A stretch of 64,000 bases of DNA from Pinus tabuliformis (taxonomy: Eukaryota; Streptophyta; Pinopsida; Pinales; Pinaceae). Location: assembly GCA_031772625.1 (NCBI GenBank), contig CM062816.1, positions 831,334,071 to 831,398,070 on the forward strand. The letters are read 5' to 3'. Shown here piece by piece: positions 36,880 through 49,155 of the stretch. The translations under genes and the position numbers were made by a program. The stretch's first letter is position 1. Every line of letters starts with the position of its first letter. The notes under the pieces were generated by a model, which was given only the letters and a program-made list of their open reading frames with translations, ran no database searches and had not been told where the DNA came from.

Positions 36880-39098
36880 CAAAGATTTGGGGTGTTTTCA
36901 TTTATTTTTTCTTTCCCTCGGCACTCTACGCAACCGACTTTAATGGACAATGTGCATGTGCACAGTTTCTTTCCTTGAAACAGCACACATAACGTTAAAA
37001 ATAATGTTGGTGTACGCAAGACCAATAAAGGGTACCTGCGCACGTCGAGGGCAAAAAACATTTTAAAAATCCTCCCCAAAAAACCAAAATCTGTTGTGAA
37101 AAACTAAAAAATTGACATGAAAATGAAGAGCTCGGATAGGCCATTTACTTGGAGAAAGCGGCTCACGATTTTGTCCAACAGTTTGCCCAGAATCAAGATT
37201 GGAAGTTTCTGGTAAAAAATGACTTATATCTCTCTCAAAAGGGTAAAAATGAAAATGGTGAAAACCTTTTACTTTTTTGGACTTTTTATAAGTTTTTAGG
37301 GCTAATTAAATATTATTTTGTGGTTATTAACTTTTTTAAGTCGGATTTTATAAATGTTTTCATTTTATTTTCAAGGAGAGATAATTATTTCAAGTTTAAG
37401 TGTGCAAGTTACGGGATAATTACGGAAACAAATAATTTTGGTACTGAGTACATTTTATCACTTTTTCAAACTCATTAAAACTTGTGAAAAAGTGAAACCA
37501 TGGGATTCTCTTTACACTATTTTCATACTCCTAAAAAATGAAAAGATCATCGAGTACTTAATTGTTCAAACTCATAAAATCAAACGAACAATTGTCCTTT
37601 CAATATAAGTTTACCCCTTTTACGGACTGAACCAGACAATTTATGAAAAAGGTATACGTTGACCAATCATGGTCAATAGAATTCTCTCTTGCATTAGTTT
37701 ATCCTTTTCTGGGCATGAGAGACTTAAATTGCGAAAACAACACTGTGGAGTTTACTTACATTTTTCTTCTGATTCCCTAAAACTGAAAAACACCAAGGTT
37801 TGCTTTCTCCAAGCTCGCTAAAATTTTACGATAAAAGAACTGGATGAGTTTTCTTTTCATGTATTTTCAAACTCTTTAAACATGAAAATGACATCGAGTT
37901 ACCCCTTTACTAGACTTGTAAAAATTAAATAGTATAGGACTCGTTAAGCACGATGATACTAAACCACTCCTTCTTAGGGTTCGTTAAAAATACTTTGGAG
38001 GACTCGTCTAAAGGATGAGCTTACAAAACAAGCATATGTTATCCTCCTCAAGCTTGTAAAAAATAAAGAGGTACTTTCCAGTAATGGTGGGGGAAAAGTG
38101 AGAAAGAATTTTTTTTTTTCATTTATAAAAGGCAGTATGTTTCTCTTGAACATGACACTCTATCACTTTCATGTCCAGTTTGGGAAATCCATTTGTTACT
38201 CAGTTGACCATACCTCATTGAAAGTCTTCAGTTGGGTTGGGTTTTATTTTTTGAGTCAAATGCTACCAAGTCATCATGTCGTGTCTTTGATATGTTCAAG
38301 AGAAGTTCAACCTCAGTCAAAATTACTTTTCCAGTCTTTGCCTTTAGTTGCATCGACCATCCTTGAGTCAGTCTTGAATTACTCTAAATTGTTGTTCTTC
38401 AAAAATTGACATGAGTTTCGTGTCGTAGGCCCTCCTACGATGGATCACTTCCTATCGACTTCAGCTCATTATCTAGGAAGTTGATCTAGAAACCTTCATT
38501 ACTTTGAGGCCTTCATGCCTTAATGGAAAGTTTCTCACCTTCGACAATGGTTCTCATCATTAGCCTTCGATTGAATGATTCTGAGTGTTCAACATCAAAT
38601 CATATATTCACACTTCATAGAATGTACTAGAAGTACCTTGAGAGCCATTTTCATTATTGGTGGTTTCTCTCGCACTTGTCAACGGTTCACATCATTGACC
38701 AGTAATTAAGTGGTTTCTACCATGTTTGACTTTGAGACATTCACTCGCAACGTTAGGTTAATACTATGAATCGAGAGATGGAGATCAAGCCCTAGATATA
38801 GTTTCATCCATCCAGGCTATGTGGAGTTATTAAATATTCATGATTGTAAACATAAATCCATTGATGGTTGTGTCCATACTATGTCGTCTTTTGACATGGA
38901 CCTTTAGATGTATTTCCATTCTGTGATATTGAGACATTTAGGTTCTGAGTATGGGAATGCCTACCTCAGCGATGATATTATATATTGCGTTGTAACATTT
39001 ATTTGATTATTTCAGGTCTCTAACTGCAGTTTCTAACCCAAACCTTTGCATGATAAAACACTTCATTCATCAAAACATTTCTTCTCACTTTGCACTTT
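36880..39098. other. 3' non-coding region of the Tat-like element
   Basis: About 2.2 kb without a supported gene. The repeated theme 'CTCGTAAAA/TCGTTAAA' in loosely related segments near 37480-38060 looks like degraded tandem sequence. Confidence 0.45.
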
Positions 39099-39110
39099 AG
39101 GGGGCAATTC
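39097..39110 (+). promoter_or_regulatory. Polypurine tract of the Tat-like element
   Basis: TTTAGGGGGCAATTC directly precedes the 3' LTR start TGTTACACG, in the position and style of gypsy polypurine tracts. Confidence 0.6.
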
Positions 39111-40168
39111 TGTTACACGTCATTTTGTCGCATTAGGAAAACGACCATCGGTTTGGATCTCTTGCTATCCAAAAATGTGTCTCGGAGCGTTCCCCTGCAA
39201 ATTTTGAAATTAAATTTTCCCAACAAAAGTGAAATTTCTAGATCCTATGGTACAAAACCCTAATTTTGGCTATGTTTGAGTTACCTAGTTGATTCTTGTA
39301 CATATGCAGGGAAGACCATTATTATCTGCGCAGAAGTACGCAATGTCTTCCACTATGACTTGCGCAAATGACTTGAAGTATGTAAAAGTAAAAAGTAAAG
39401 TCTAGAAGCATTGTTGGTAGCATCTATTCCAACCAACAAGCTTTGAATGAGTGCCTATTCAGTGTTGATCCCTCCCATGATGGAGTAACTCTCCTTCCTT
39501 TGTGCAACCTCTATCCCACTAATAGTGGTTCTCATCCCTTGGAGGATGGATCCATAACTTCCCATTCTTGGCCTACAAAGCCATTACAGATTTGAGGATT
39601 GGAAGAGGATTGTTGGAAGTAGGTTTATGTTGTTGATATTAGGTTGGAAGGCTTTTCTTGCAAGGGAGGGGGTTGGAGATTGTAGAAAAGAATTGCTATA
39701 TCAAGGCTACATGGTTGTAGGATTTTCTCCAGTTTTATGAATATAAGCAATTTTTCTTTCTCATTTACATATTCATTGATTTAATTTGTAGGATTCCTTG
39801 ATCATCTACATGAGTTTTGGTTGTATAATTGATCAGTTCACATGTATAATTGGTTAATTAGTTCGATTATATATTGTATTATTTGATCTCTTGTTTGTCT
39901 CTGTCTTTGCAGATCTCTTTCAGAACATTGCGGAGAAGTTGTTGGGAGCGATGAGAGGACATTTAGAGCATCAAAGAGTGAGTGATCAAAAGCTTTGAGG
40001 GACTTCATCAATCAATTTGTTAAACCGGTAAGAAGCCTCCTTCATTCTATTTGCTTTCAAATGATCAGAACTTAGACAAAGGTAGCGGTTATTGTTTGTT
40101 TGTTACTAGGGTTCTTAAAAGTATAGGGAGATCGCTCTTGTCCGCAAGAGGGATTTGTCCACATAACA
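39111..40168 (+). repeat. 3' LTR of the Tat-like element
   Basis: 1058 bp beginning TGTTACACGT and ending ATAACA, followed by the target duplication ACTCT. Its first part matches 27599-28330. Confidence 0.85.
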
Positions 40169-40683
40169 ACTCTTTCAAATCTTGAGCTAACATTTACTTG
40201 TACTCATTTGCTTATATCTCTACTTTAATATGTTATTTTTTTGTATATGAGAATTTCTTTTAACACATTTGTATCAAATATTGAGGGTCTAATTCTAGTT
40301 CTTGCTTCAAACAATGGTGATTGTTGCCTTTGGTGGTTACAATGGAATGTACTTCCTAGACAAAAATAAATTTATATCTAGACTTATATCACCATCCCCA
40401 CTCCTTACATTACATTTTATTTCTTACTATTGTTGTACCATCTAGCTTGTACCAGTACTAATATCATTTTTTATATTGTTGTACCAATGCTAATATGATT
40501 TTTTATATTTGTATGCAGGCATCATATGCTCTTATGTGTTTTTAATAGGCAACAACATAGTGTCTTGCACCTAAAACTGATATGTTTTTCTTTAATATTT
40601 ATTTGTAGGTAGCATATAGGCAACATATCCTTTTATGATTATTCCATTATGTATCTTGGCTAGAATATATTAACTTAGGTATA

Positions 40684-40802
40684 AGGTACCATTATGTGCC
40701 TTTGGCATGAGGTGCCATTATTTTCTAGTTTGGTCCCAAGGTACAATTATGTGCCTTGGGCATGAGGTGCCATTATTTTCTAGTTTGGTCCCAAGGTACC
40801 AT

Positions 40803-40838
<36 letters not shown>
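40684..40838. repeat. 55-bp tandem repeat followed by a TG microsatellite
   Basis: Units beginning AGGTAC(C/A)ATTATGTGCC are at 40684-40738 and 40739-40793, with a third start at 40794. A (TG)n run occupies about 40811-40838. Confidence 0.85.
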
Positions 40839-40843
<5 letters not shown>

Positions 40844-42290
40844 TGAGTATCATGTGCTGCCATTTTTGAAAGAATGGATTGTTGGACAATTTTGAGTACA
40901 TATAAGTTGTTTGGTGCAAAAATAGCAACAGGCTTGAGACCCGAGGTTCAAGCACAGGGGCTAACAAAGCTCTTCTATAGTCTAGCACAACGTTGACATT
41001 TTCACCTTACCCAAAATGGGTAAGGAGTCTCACCCGAGGCGTGTCGTGGCCTTAGTTAGATGGGTATTGGAATCCAGTATCGGGGGGAATCACATCAGAG
41101 AACCAATAATCAAATAACACTAAAGCATTCCACACAAAAGCGTGATCGCAACAATTCATGCGTGCTTATAAAAGAAATACTACTTAAATACACATATATA
41201 TAAAAAAATAAAGAACCAGATTAACATTAAACTAATACACAATTGTTCCAATAAGAATTCTCCATCATTAGTATATGTCGCAATATCATTACATCAGGCT
41301 CAAAGGCTTCTTTTCCAACGTACAGACTCTTAAGAAATATCAGTAAAAAAATCATATGTGATAACAAATACAGAGCATCTCTCCTAGCTCCGCAACCCCC
41401 TTTTCTAGTGTTCTCCCCCTCTGTCTTTTCCCTCGTCCTTCCTTATATTTACGCACCATCCTGGACTTCCAGTTCTTCCTTGGGCCCTCCACTTTCTTCT
41501 CTGCTCGGTTGTTCCTATTACTTAGCTGTCATTTTTCATTTCCCACTCAATTGTGGCTACTCCTTTCTGTCGTCCCTTCACAACTGCCAGTCTTCAGTGA
41601 GTTCCTTCATGTTTTCTTGTTGTTTCTCCCACAAATTTCCAATGGATGTCTCTGTCACTTGTCATCGACCTTCTAGATTATCACCAAACTTCTTAATTCC
41701 TCAAAAATGAAGGCCCCAACAGACCCCAACCACATTCCATTGACTCGTCCCGGAGTCAATCTTTCCTTGACATTGTTGGTGTTGTTGATGCTTTTGTTGC
41801 TAGTGCTCCTGCTGCTACTTCAAGCATTGCTTCCCTCTAGCTGTTTTCTTCAAATGAAGGCCACAATTTAGGGATAGAGGTGATGGTCGCCTATCTGAAC
41901 TATGTGTACGCATTAAGCACTTCCTACAATGACCTATGAGTACATCTGCCTGGCTAAGGAACTCATTTGTAGTATCAAACATAGGTTGGGTCGATCGTGC
42001 CATAAGCAGATAATTCCCCTACATGTCTATGTCATCATTGAGTTGTTGCAGTGTTTGTAAATGTGTTTGCACCGGGGGTTGGAGGTCCCAAAGTATTTGC
42101 TTGGTTTTGGTTGACTCATCTTCAATCTACTATATTTGGGCCTCAAGAGTGTTTACCTCTTCTAGGATCTTATTCGACTGGTTCTTGTCTTTTGTGCTCC
42201 TGGCATCATTAAATATTTGGTTGACCCGGATGCGGAGGGGTTAGATCGACTGGTTCTTTTTCGCTAGGCAGTGTGACCAATCGTGAACCT
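40839..42290. other. Intergenic or LTR-derived sequence left of the minus-strand gypsy element
   Basis: No gene is supported. The stretch 40911-40976 is similar to 63591-63656 (see separate entries) and may belong to the LTR-proximal part of the old minus-strand element; the LTR itself was not delimited. A Ser-rich frame at 41408-41710 is not supported. Confidence 0.4.
40911..40976. repeat. Dispersed repeat, copy 1
   Basis: TTGGTGCAAAAATAGCAACA... to ...AACAAAGCTCTT is imperfectly repeated at 63591-63656. The two copies bracket the minus-strand gypsy remains. Confidence 0.5.
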
Positions 42291-42291
42291 G

Positions 42292-44868
42292 TTACATGAG
42301 ATTGCGGGCTTCTTCAGCATTGATGATGGATTCTTTGAGGGCGGTTGCGTTTGCCATTTTTTGGTTGATCTTAGTCGTATACGCTATTACAGGGTTTGGA
42401 AATGCACTCTGTGTGGCAGCGAGGGTCTGCTTGAGATTGCGGTTGGAATAAATTAAATCGTGGCATGTCGTCTGGATGTGGTCACAGCATTCGACCACTG
42501 TGAAAACTGAGAAGTCCTCTGTGGCATTGGGAATGGAATCAGAGACTAAAGGCCACAGTACCTAGAATTTTTCTATTATCTGCTCTAGCTGTCCCTGAAT
42601 ATGTCATTTTTCTTGGTGCAGTTGATCGCGTTCTAATGTAAGTGCAATGATTTCTTGATGTTGTTATTCGTGTTCAGTAGTCAAATCATTGTGCAACGCA
42701 TTTGCTCAGCGTGCGATTAGTTGAATAAAATTAAATGATTGGGCGGAGGACCAACCTTAGAGATCTTCTTGGCTTATGGTGGATGGCTTCAAAAACTGAC
42801 TTTGCAGGGGCTTCCCACTGGCGATGAACTTCTCTTAATGTTCATGGGGTGATGTAGTCTGCTACGAAGGTTTGGTCGATGGTGGACTGGTGTGGATGGA
42901 AACAGGGAGGGGTGAAATTGAAGGAAAAGGGAGAAGGGGTAATGACACTGGATGGCTGTTAGTGGTGATGGGTTGGGTAATTATTGGTCCAATGGTCATT
43001 AGTGGACCCATCTCCAATAATAAAGACAACATGGATGTGGGGGCGACTTTTGCACTGGTAACTATGGTAATGGTATGGATAACAGAGTCAACCTCCATGT
43101 CCATTTCCCTTCCCAACAGTGTTCCAGAGGGTATGGTATCTGAAATGGTAGCGGATGTGGAAGTTGTGCATGGCGATGGATTATGAAAACTAGGTGATGC
43201 AACTGAGGTGGGGGGTGGAATTTATTCAATAATGGGTGACGTGGCATGTGATTGGGGTTCTTCAAGAGTAAGATCTACAATTTGGCTAGTTGGGGTCGTT
43301 TTCTGATTTTTAGACCCAACTGGGAGTTTTTTAGCTTTTTAACCGTGAGGCTTTGGGATTGTTGGTTTAGATCGGGACTGGGGCCCTACAACCGATAGTG
43401 CGGAAACTAGAGGTGTAGTAACCACTGAATCTTGCTACCTTGAACCTTGAAATTCAACAAAATTAGGGAACGAACCTGTTGAGACTGTAATGTTGGCGAT
43501 GGTTTCCTTCAGAGAGCTCATTTGTTTCTTGAGATTATTAATGACAGGTTGTAGCTCTTTTTTAGCCAACCGCTTCCTTGAATCTGCTGGTGTCTCTCCA
43601 GGTAGTGGTTGGGGCACCATCCCTTCAAAGAAATATATGTTCTTTCCTTCACGAACCTCCCCCGCAATGCCTGGCCATGAGTTGACCTTTGTATGGAACA
43701 CTTTGAAAGTCAGCATAAACTTTTGAGGTCTCATATGAAATGTGTGAGAATGGACACAGTGTGGCCTTATCCATGTGTTGTCATGACTAATACCAAACCA
43801 TATTTCTAACGAATAATTATCGAGCAACAGCTTTGGGATCCTTTCCACAGTCTTGACAACCTCTAACATTTTCTTGTACCATTTGATGAAGGAAGCCTTG
43901 TTGATTTCTTTGTTGCTTGGGTCCCCTGAGGTTCGCCAGGGCGTGTACCTAAGGGCAAGAGGATGGTATTTTGTGATATGAGAAAACTCTCGACCCTCTA
44001 GTGGGAACCATTTCCACATATCCAGAGAAATGAAAATGTATTCATAGATCAAATGATTCACTCTCTTACAGATATCCTCGCAAGCCTCGAACAATTCTTG
44101 GAGTAGGAAGCTACACCAATTCAGTTGTGCACCCTCTACACAATGCTCCACAATTGAAATTGTATCGAGCATGCACTCATTCCTAGAAGAATGGCGCATG
44201 ACCTTCCCCGCAATGATATAGCATGCGAACTTGATATTGGGGGTATTGATTAGCTCTATGAGATATCCCTTGCCTCCTCTCTAGGTGTCATACCTATTGT
44301 AGTAATTGTCATTTCCAGTCTTCTTTTCTTGCTTGGAGGCTATCTGGAATGTAGTTGATACAACTTTTCCAACCATTGCATGAATTGGATATTCTTTAGC
44401 AAGCTAGAGCGATCCTCCATGCATTTTCCTGATAAGTAGCTTCATGCACTGCATTATGGCCCCAGTCGTTCCAAACGCATGCAAACTCCTTGTATTAAGC
44501 ACTATTGATCATTGAATTCCTCTAAAATCAGTTATGACTTTGGTGTATATACTCCCAACATCATTCATCACTTGTTTAGTATAGACTTTGTGCTTTAGGG
44601 CTGGAAATTGGAAACAATCTGAGAGGTCATTGTCAACCAGCACTGATTTATCATACTTTCTGTAAATTGGCTCTGTCTTCACAATTATTTCTTCAAATTC
44701 GAACTCTGGAACATATATCACAATCTTTTTCATCTTGGAGCAATGTTGATAGAAACAAGAGATAGGGGGCTTGGATCTGAGCTTATAACAATGAAAATTG
44801 GGAACATACTGCAGACTTAGCAACTCTACCACCTTGGCTTCAGACTCTGAAGAACTCAACATATCCAT
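42292..44868 (-). pseudogene. Unknown coding region downstream of the integrase in the minus-strand gypsy element
   Basis: Several minus-strand open stretches follow the integrase in the same orientation. One starts at 44868 (MDMLSSSESEAKVVELL). One at 44199-43435 has Trp/aromatic-rich sequence, then a Pro-rich patch and a Leu/Lys coiled-coil-like end (PVINNLKKQMSSLKETIANI). One lies near 42498-42292. In between is a Pro/Ser/Thr-rich low-complexity part (about 42860-43260). I see no transmembrane segment and no similarity I can name. The position is where Tat/Athila-type elements carry extra genes. It is a fossil with several breaks. Confidence 0.5.
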
Positions 44869-45329
44869 GCAGATTAAGTATAAAATATCGACATGACGTT
44901 TCTGACGAGACTTCCTAACTAATTACTATGAAAAATTTCCCTATGCATTCTCAATCGTGTTAACACTGCCATCAGCTAAGCTGGACTTGACTTAGATGAC
45001 GCAAAACTGAAAAAGGAAGGGTGGCGTTGAGGGGTAATTATGTTATCGTGATGGAAGATGCTTAGGAATTGATTATGGATATAATGGGAAATATTTAATA
45101 GAAATTATAGCTGACACTGAAAAACTATTGCCTAATTATTACGAAAATGACACCTAACATGTGTGACTCTCCCCGACACAAGAAATTGCGGTGGGGTGAG
45201 AGAACAATCGCAACTAGAAGAGACCTGGTGGAAGATTTATTTTGGACTAATTAGAATGTAAAGAACTAACTAACCAGAGGAACTGACACAACTAATGACT
45301 AACCAAACTAACTAACTCTTACCTACTCC

Positions 45330-46490
45330 TACCTATGGTATCCTTTCGAAGATGAAATCAATTTTGAGTAACATTGTGTGAACCCTATAAGGGTTTCAGG
45401 AGTGCACCATTCACCCATCCTGGTAGCAATACACCATCTAGTTGCACTAGCTTAACAGCTCCTAGATCCTTTACTTCCGCAACAATAAAAGGTCCTAAAC
45501 AATGAATCTATAGCTTCCCTGGAAACTTCAAGAATTTATTGTCATATGGCATAACATGTCCTCCTACTATGAATGATTTCTGCTTAATGTGCTTGTCATG
45601 CCATGCCTTTTGCCTCTGCACTCCGATTTTTTGATGGAAATCAGCCATGAACCTAGCTTCATCCAGTTCTAAAAGTTACTCTAACCTCTTCTGAATTGAC
45701 CCTTCCTCTGTCATATGAGTGGCATGTGTTATGAAAAGGATGGTAATAGACAATTTAGTGGGTACGACAGCCTCCCGTCCAAATACGAGCTGGAAAGGTG
45801 TATGCTTGTGTATATGTTTAACAGCTGTGTGATATGCCCATAGAGTCACCGCACCCTCTCATCCCAATCATCCCTATTGGTTGAGCATATCTTGGTCAAA
45901 CACTTTTCCAAGATCTTATTGAAGGCTCTTACTGTGCCATTTGCTTGAGGTTGATATGGGTTACTCCTATGGTGTTGTATCATGAAATTATGAAGTAATG
46001 AGGCAATTATTTCATTTATGAAGTGGGTTCCCTGATCACTAATGAGAATTTAGGGGCACCCAAATTTGGATATGATGTTCTCAAAAATGAATCTGGTAGT
46101 AGTATCTATAGTACATTCCTTAACCGGTGTAGCCACCGACCATCTGGTAAGGTACTCTATAGTGGTGATGATATATCTGGCGTGGGAGTGGCGTGTTGAC
46201 GTATTGATAGGTCCTATAAAGTTTACCGCCCATTTATCAAAGAAATGTGGTATGCATACTAGTTACAATGTCAGTTCATGTTGGTGTGATGGTCTCCCAA
46301 CCCTTTGGAAAATTCCATAGCTACTGACATATTCTTTCGCATCCCTGAGAATCGTCAGCCACGATAGCCCTTCATGCAATACTTTCCTTGTGGTGGCATT
46401 TCTGCCAACATGGCCTCCCGCAACACCTGAATAACACTCCCATAATACATCTTGTCTCTTGTGGTTGAGGAAACATCTGCGCAACACCTA
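45330..46490 (-). pseudogene. Integrase of the minus-strand gypsy element
   Basis: Minus-strand similarity to non-chromodomain Ty3/gypsy integrases: a zinc-finger part GGHVGRNATTRKVLHEGLSW, then catalytic-core pieces KWAVNFIGPI, SDQGTHF and PYQPQANGTV, and the C-terminal string GAVKLVQLDGVLLPGWVNGA characteristic of Tat/Athila-like elements. It is decayed. Confidence 0.8.
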
Positions 46491-46699
46491 ATCAAGGCCC
46501 AATTTGTACAGTTGTCCTGCAATCAATTGATAATATGCAGTTCGGGTGACCATATTCCTTCATTGTGTTGTTGTTTATTCCTCCGGAAATTTACCTATAG
46601 CTAGAAAGGTTGCGATATCCTCCAAGTAATCTGGTATTGATTCAATTTAGAATAGATCGAAGTCTGGTTATTGATCATCAAGTGATCCTCCACTTTCAC

Positions 46700-46974
46700 T
46701 TGACTCTAGCTGTGAGAGGTGATCAAGTCCCACATTCAATTGGCTGGGATTAACAATTACTTCAAATGCAAATTATTGGAATAACAAAAGCCATCTGTGA
46801 TTTATTCCTTCAAGTATGGGTTTGTTCATGAAATAATTCAAAGCGGAATGATCAGTGAAAAACTTGAACAGTCCTCCTAGCAAGTAATGTCGGAACTTTT
46901 GAAGCTAATATACCATCGCAAGTGCCTCGTGCTCAGTTGCGGTATATCTTTTTTTCGGTTGTAGATAACTTTCT
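46700..46974 (-). pseudogene. RNase H piece of the minus-strand gypsy element
   Basis: Up to the left edge of the LTR array, the minus strand reads RYTATEHEALAMVY, then LQKFRHYLLGG and FFTDHSALNYFMNKP, the gypsy RNase H C-terminal half. It lies directly upstream (element sense) of the integrase. The RT that should precede it is not seen; the LTR array begins at 46975. Confidence 0.75.
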
Positions 46975-48960
46975 TGTAACATCCTTGATCAAAAAATCCA
47001 TGTAAATATAAAAATATAAGACCACGGTCATGGAGCACGTATTCCAAGCTGAATGGTGGGAAAGACATCCTAGTGTGGGTGTTCATTCAATTTATTATGG
47101 CTAAGGAAATTGGCAAAGGCAATGACAAAGGTCTTGGAAAGGAAAATAAGCATTAATTGGCATTTATTTATGAAAATAATGGAAAATACAAGAAAAGGAA
47201 GGTGAAAGGTCATAGGTTGCATGTGAGGAGGAAAATGATGGAAAATAATAGAAAACGAAACAAATAGAGACCTCATTAATAAAAAGGCTTCTAAGGATCA
47301 GTTGGCAAGATTTTGCTCGGGCTTAGTCAGTGTAAACTTTTGTTAGTTCATTTTTGGATCTCTCATTCTATTCTCTCTTTCTCATACAGTTGTACACTTA
47401 GAGCTTTCTTGGAGAACTCTTGGAGAGTGTGGCATACTTGGATGCTTGGATTAAGAAGGAAAAGGAAGAGAAGGAAAGCACAAGAGGGCATCAAGATTAG
47501 CAGCTACAGCAGGTTTTTCTTGCAGGTACCGAGTTGCATGTATGTTTTCCTCACTAGTTTTGGCATGCATGGAATATGCATGTGGTTTATTGGTTATTAT
47601 TTGTCATTGGCATGGAGGATTGCGTGGATTGACAGTGGATTTGCCTAGCCTTTCCATTTCCTGGATAGCCATAGCCATTGTGGGTTAATTTGCTTTTATT
47701 TTCTGGTTGGTTCTCATGTTCCTTTAGTTGTGGGTTGAGTTACTAGTTCTTGTAGCCTTGGTTGGACAAATGTTGTAGAGCCCTTGGTGGGTTGAGTTAC
47801 TAGTCTTGGAGCCTTGGTGGGATAAACACTCTGGGGCCCTATGGAATTGGTGGGTTGTGTTACTAATTCTGGAATGGAACAAATGCTCTGGAGCCCTAGA
47901 AGGTTTGGGTAGAGACCAATATAGTGATAGTTTTTTATGTCCAACCGTGAGGTGGAATCACTATTTGATGGGTTAAGGTGGTTTGGCCTCTGGAAGCCCT
48001 AGCTTTATTTTGATGGACTATTCCATGAGATCCCACATTCATGCTTGGAATATGGCATGGGGACGACTGGCTAAAGAGATATTTGGCTCAGCCATGTCTA
48101 TGGTCAGGTGGTTCGTGGAAGTCCCAGACCTGGTTGGCCTTTACATCATTAATATGAGGTTATTTTTCCTTTTTAATTCATGAATATTATATTGGTTTAT
48201 ATGTGGATTATATGGTTGTTGTTTCCTTGGTATTTCTAGTGTTGTTATGTTGGTTATGAACATGTATTATGACAGTGGCTATGTATGGCTCTCATCATGT
48301 TTTTACTTGTAAATGAATGAATGATGTATCTATGGCCTATTAGATGAAATGAAACTAATGGGATAAGGAAACAATGCCTTATAGAAAATCTCAAATAAGT
48401 ATGATAGCCCTATGCTCAGTTCTATTGTTAAGACTTGTAGCTTTCATGTTTGTGACATGTTTGACGAAATGCCTTTCATGGCTAGTAGGGCTCCAGTCTA
48501 GTCCTTGTTAATGTTTTTGCAAATGTACCTTTGCTCTGCTATGAAATTTCATTTCTGAAGGTATCATTGAGTCTTGGGCAGTGTCTGGGCTCTGGGCCTA
48601 CAAAAGTTGCACAAATCCCAGAGTCGTGGGCACAACACTAGGGGGAAAAGTCCCTGGAATCTCCCTTTCCCTTGTTGTGGGAGCTTCTTGAGCCTCCCAA
48701 ACGCACCCTTGTCCATATCAAGGGAGAATCCAGGGGTTTGATGCACTAAAAATTCAATTGGTCTTAGGGGTTGGTTACCTTAGTGGTTGGGATGGCTCCT
48801 GGGAGTTCTATTGATGATGTGGAAGGTCTATGTGATGTGTTCTGCCGATTGCAATTCCTTAACTGACACATATGGAATTGAATCATATCATAGTAACTTC
48901 TCGTCACATGTTTACCTGGTTGGATGATTACTTGGGTAGATGTGGGATGAGGGTGTTACA
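46975..48960 (+). repeat. LTR 1 of the array
   Basis: 1986 bp, TGTAACAT...TGTTACA, alignable along its whole length with 53931-55973. It contains three or four degenerate copies of a TTGGTGGGTTGAGTTACTAG-type unit near 47700-47910. Confidence 0.85.
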
Positions 48961-48963
48961 AAG

Positions 48964-49155
48964 CGGTATCAGAGTGGGTTGCACTCTCTTTGGGTCATAT
49001 ATAATACCACATAGTGGTATCATATCAGGTTGTGCTCTCTTTGGGTCGTATCTGAAACCACAGAGTTGTATCAGAGTGGGTTTCATTCTCTTAGGGTGGT
49101 TTCTAGTTTCCATTCTCCTTGTGCGATATTTAATACCACATAGTGGTATCAAAGC
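48964..49155 (+). promoter_or_regulatory. Cluster of four initiator-Met primer-site motifs, copy 1
   Basis: Motifs like TGGTATCAGAGC start at 48964, 49015, 49066 and 49144 (spacing 51, 51, 78). Here each is mutated at one to a few positions. The first lies three bases after the LTR end. Units also share a CTCTCTTTGGGT-like core. Confidence 0.8.

Larger units (their letters stand above)
27599..40168 (+). mobile_element. Tat-like Ty3/gypsy retrotransposon, old and decayed
   Basis: The element starts TGTTACACG at 27599, ends ...ATAACA at 40168, and is flanked by ACTCT on both sides (27594-27598 and 40169-40173). The order on the plus strand is 5' LTR, gag, protease, RT, RNase H, integrase, a second RNase H, a long 3' region with an antisense reading frame, polypurine tract, 3' LTR. 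An RNase H extra to the RT-linked one and an antisense frame are traits of the plant Tat lineage. The coding region carries many breaks. The shared LTR part differs clearly (order of 10% by eye), so it is older than the chromovirus. Confidence 0.85.

Noticed and set aside
41408-41710. Ser/Pro-rich 100-codon frame
   Set aside because: Pyrimidine-rich low-complexity sequence, no domain or splice context.
42862-43186. Plus-strand 104-codon Gly/Met/Val-rich frame
   Set aside because: Antisense shadow of the Pro/Ser/Thr-rich low-complexity part of the minus-strand element.
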